Shown here in pieces: positions 63,968-64,000 of a DNA stretch of 64,000 nucleotides; position 1 is the stretch's first letter; the number at the start of each line of letters is the position of its first letter. Where the stretch lies: NCBI RefSeq assembly GCF_000600005.1, contig NZ_CP007446.1:1-64000 (forward strand), read 5' to 3'. The notes beneath the pieces were generated by a model. It was not told the origin of the DNA. It ran no database searches and saw nothing but the letters and a program-made list of their open reading frames with translations. Both the position numbers and the translations under genes were made by a program. This DNA is from Snodgrassella alvi wkB2. GTDB lineage: Bacteria; Pseudomonadota; Gammaproteobacteria; Burkholderiales; Neisseriaceae.

Positions 63968-64000
63968 AAGAATAATTACCTTCAAAGTTAATAATGATTT

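Overview
The window reads as a low-to-moderate-GC betaproteobacterial chromosome segment of the family Neisseriaceae. Gene order and protein style (grxC-secB, lipoprotein Sco, rpsB-tsf-pyrH-frr-uppS-cdsA-dxr-rseP-bamA-ompH-lpxD-fabZ-lpxA, short HisG, RF2 with its frameshift) are Neisseria-like. The AT-rich spacers, the near-absence of classical Neisseria uptake sequences and the giant trimeric autotransporter point towards a bee-gut Snodgrassella-type organism. That placement is an inference, not something the sequence proves.

Layout. (1) Positions 1-7,983 carry an unusual concentration of DnaA boxes: ten exact TTATCCACA/TGTGGATAA sites, with none noticed elsewhere in the window. The densest group is at 44-208 and others lie at 1,065-1,691 and 6,529-7,983. 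A perfect 16-bp parS sits at 3,630-3,645. Genes point mostly rightward from here. This looks like the chromosome origin, or its right flank, with trmO, etfBA, a threonine aldolase, a YigZ/IMPACT protein and purD around it. (2) tRNA-Gly(CCC) and about 950 bp of AT-rich DNA precede a 10.8-kb gene (8,698-19,476) for a 3,592-residue trimeric autotransporter adhesin with about 24 stalk modules. Three tandem paralogous genes (19,573-23,117) follow, encoding DUF2827-like, GT-B-looking proteins. Together they look like an adhesin and its modification or assembly locus. (3) 23,121-33,391 holds housekeeping and sulfur genes: a 2-hydroxyacid dehydrogenase, FKBP, mnmE, a DUF1653 protein, cysI, a sulfate-binding lipoprotein, an MHS transporter, secB, grxC, ftsE and ftsX. 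(4) 33,454-45,291 holds aroG, a preQ1 riboswitch with queF and a YhhQ transporter, prfB, a family-2 glycosyltransferase, purB, a VOC protein, then the minus-strand set hisG, a NYN/LOTUS/AT-hook protein and hisD, and a Sco lipoprotein. (5) tRNA-Leu(CAA), a NERD-domain protein, a nitroreductase and 5-formyl-THF cyclo-ligase lead to (6) the long plus-strand run rpsB to lpxA (49,421-62,172). This run links translation, isoprenoid/undecaprenyl and phospholipid precursor synthesis, outer-membrane protein assembly and lipid A synthesis. The window ends in minus-strand exbD and exbB.

How parts fit: QueF and YhhQ form a queuosine-precursor unit under one riboswitch. BamA, OmpH/Skp and RseP make up the envelope-assembly apparatus that a very large outer-membrane adhesin depends on. 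The adhesin's Ser/Thr-rich stalk next to three glycosyltransferase-like proteins is the most interesting functional hypothesis. The stalk shows recent ~700-bp higher-order duplications in its C-terminal half, so its length is probably variable between strains.
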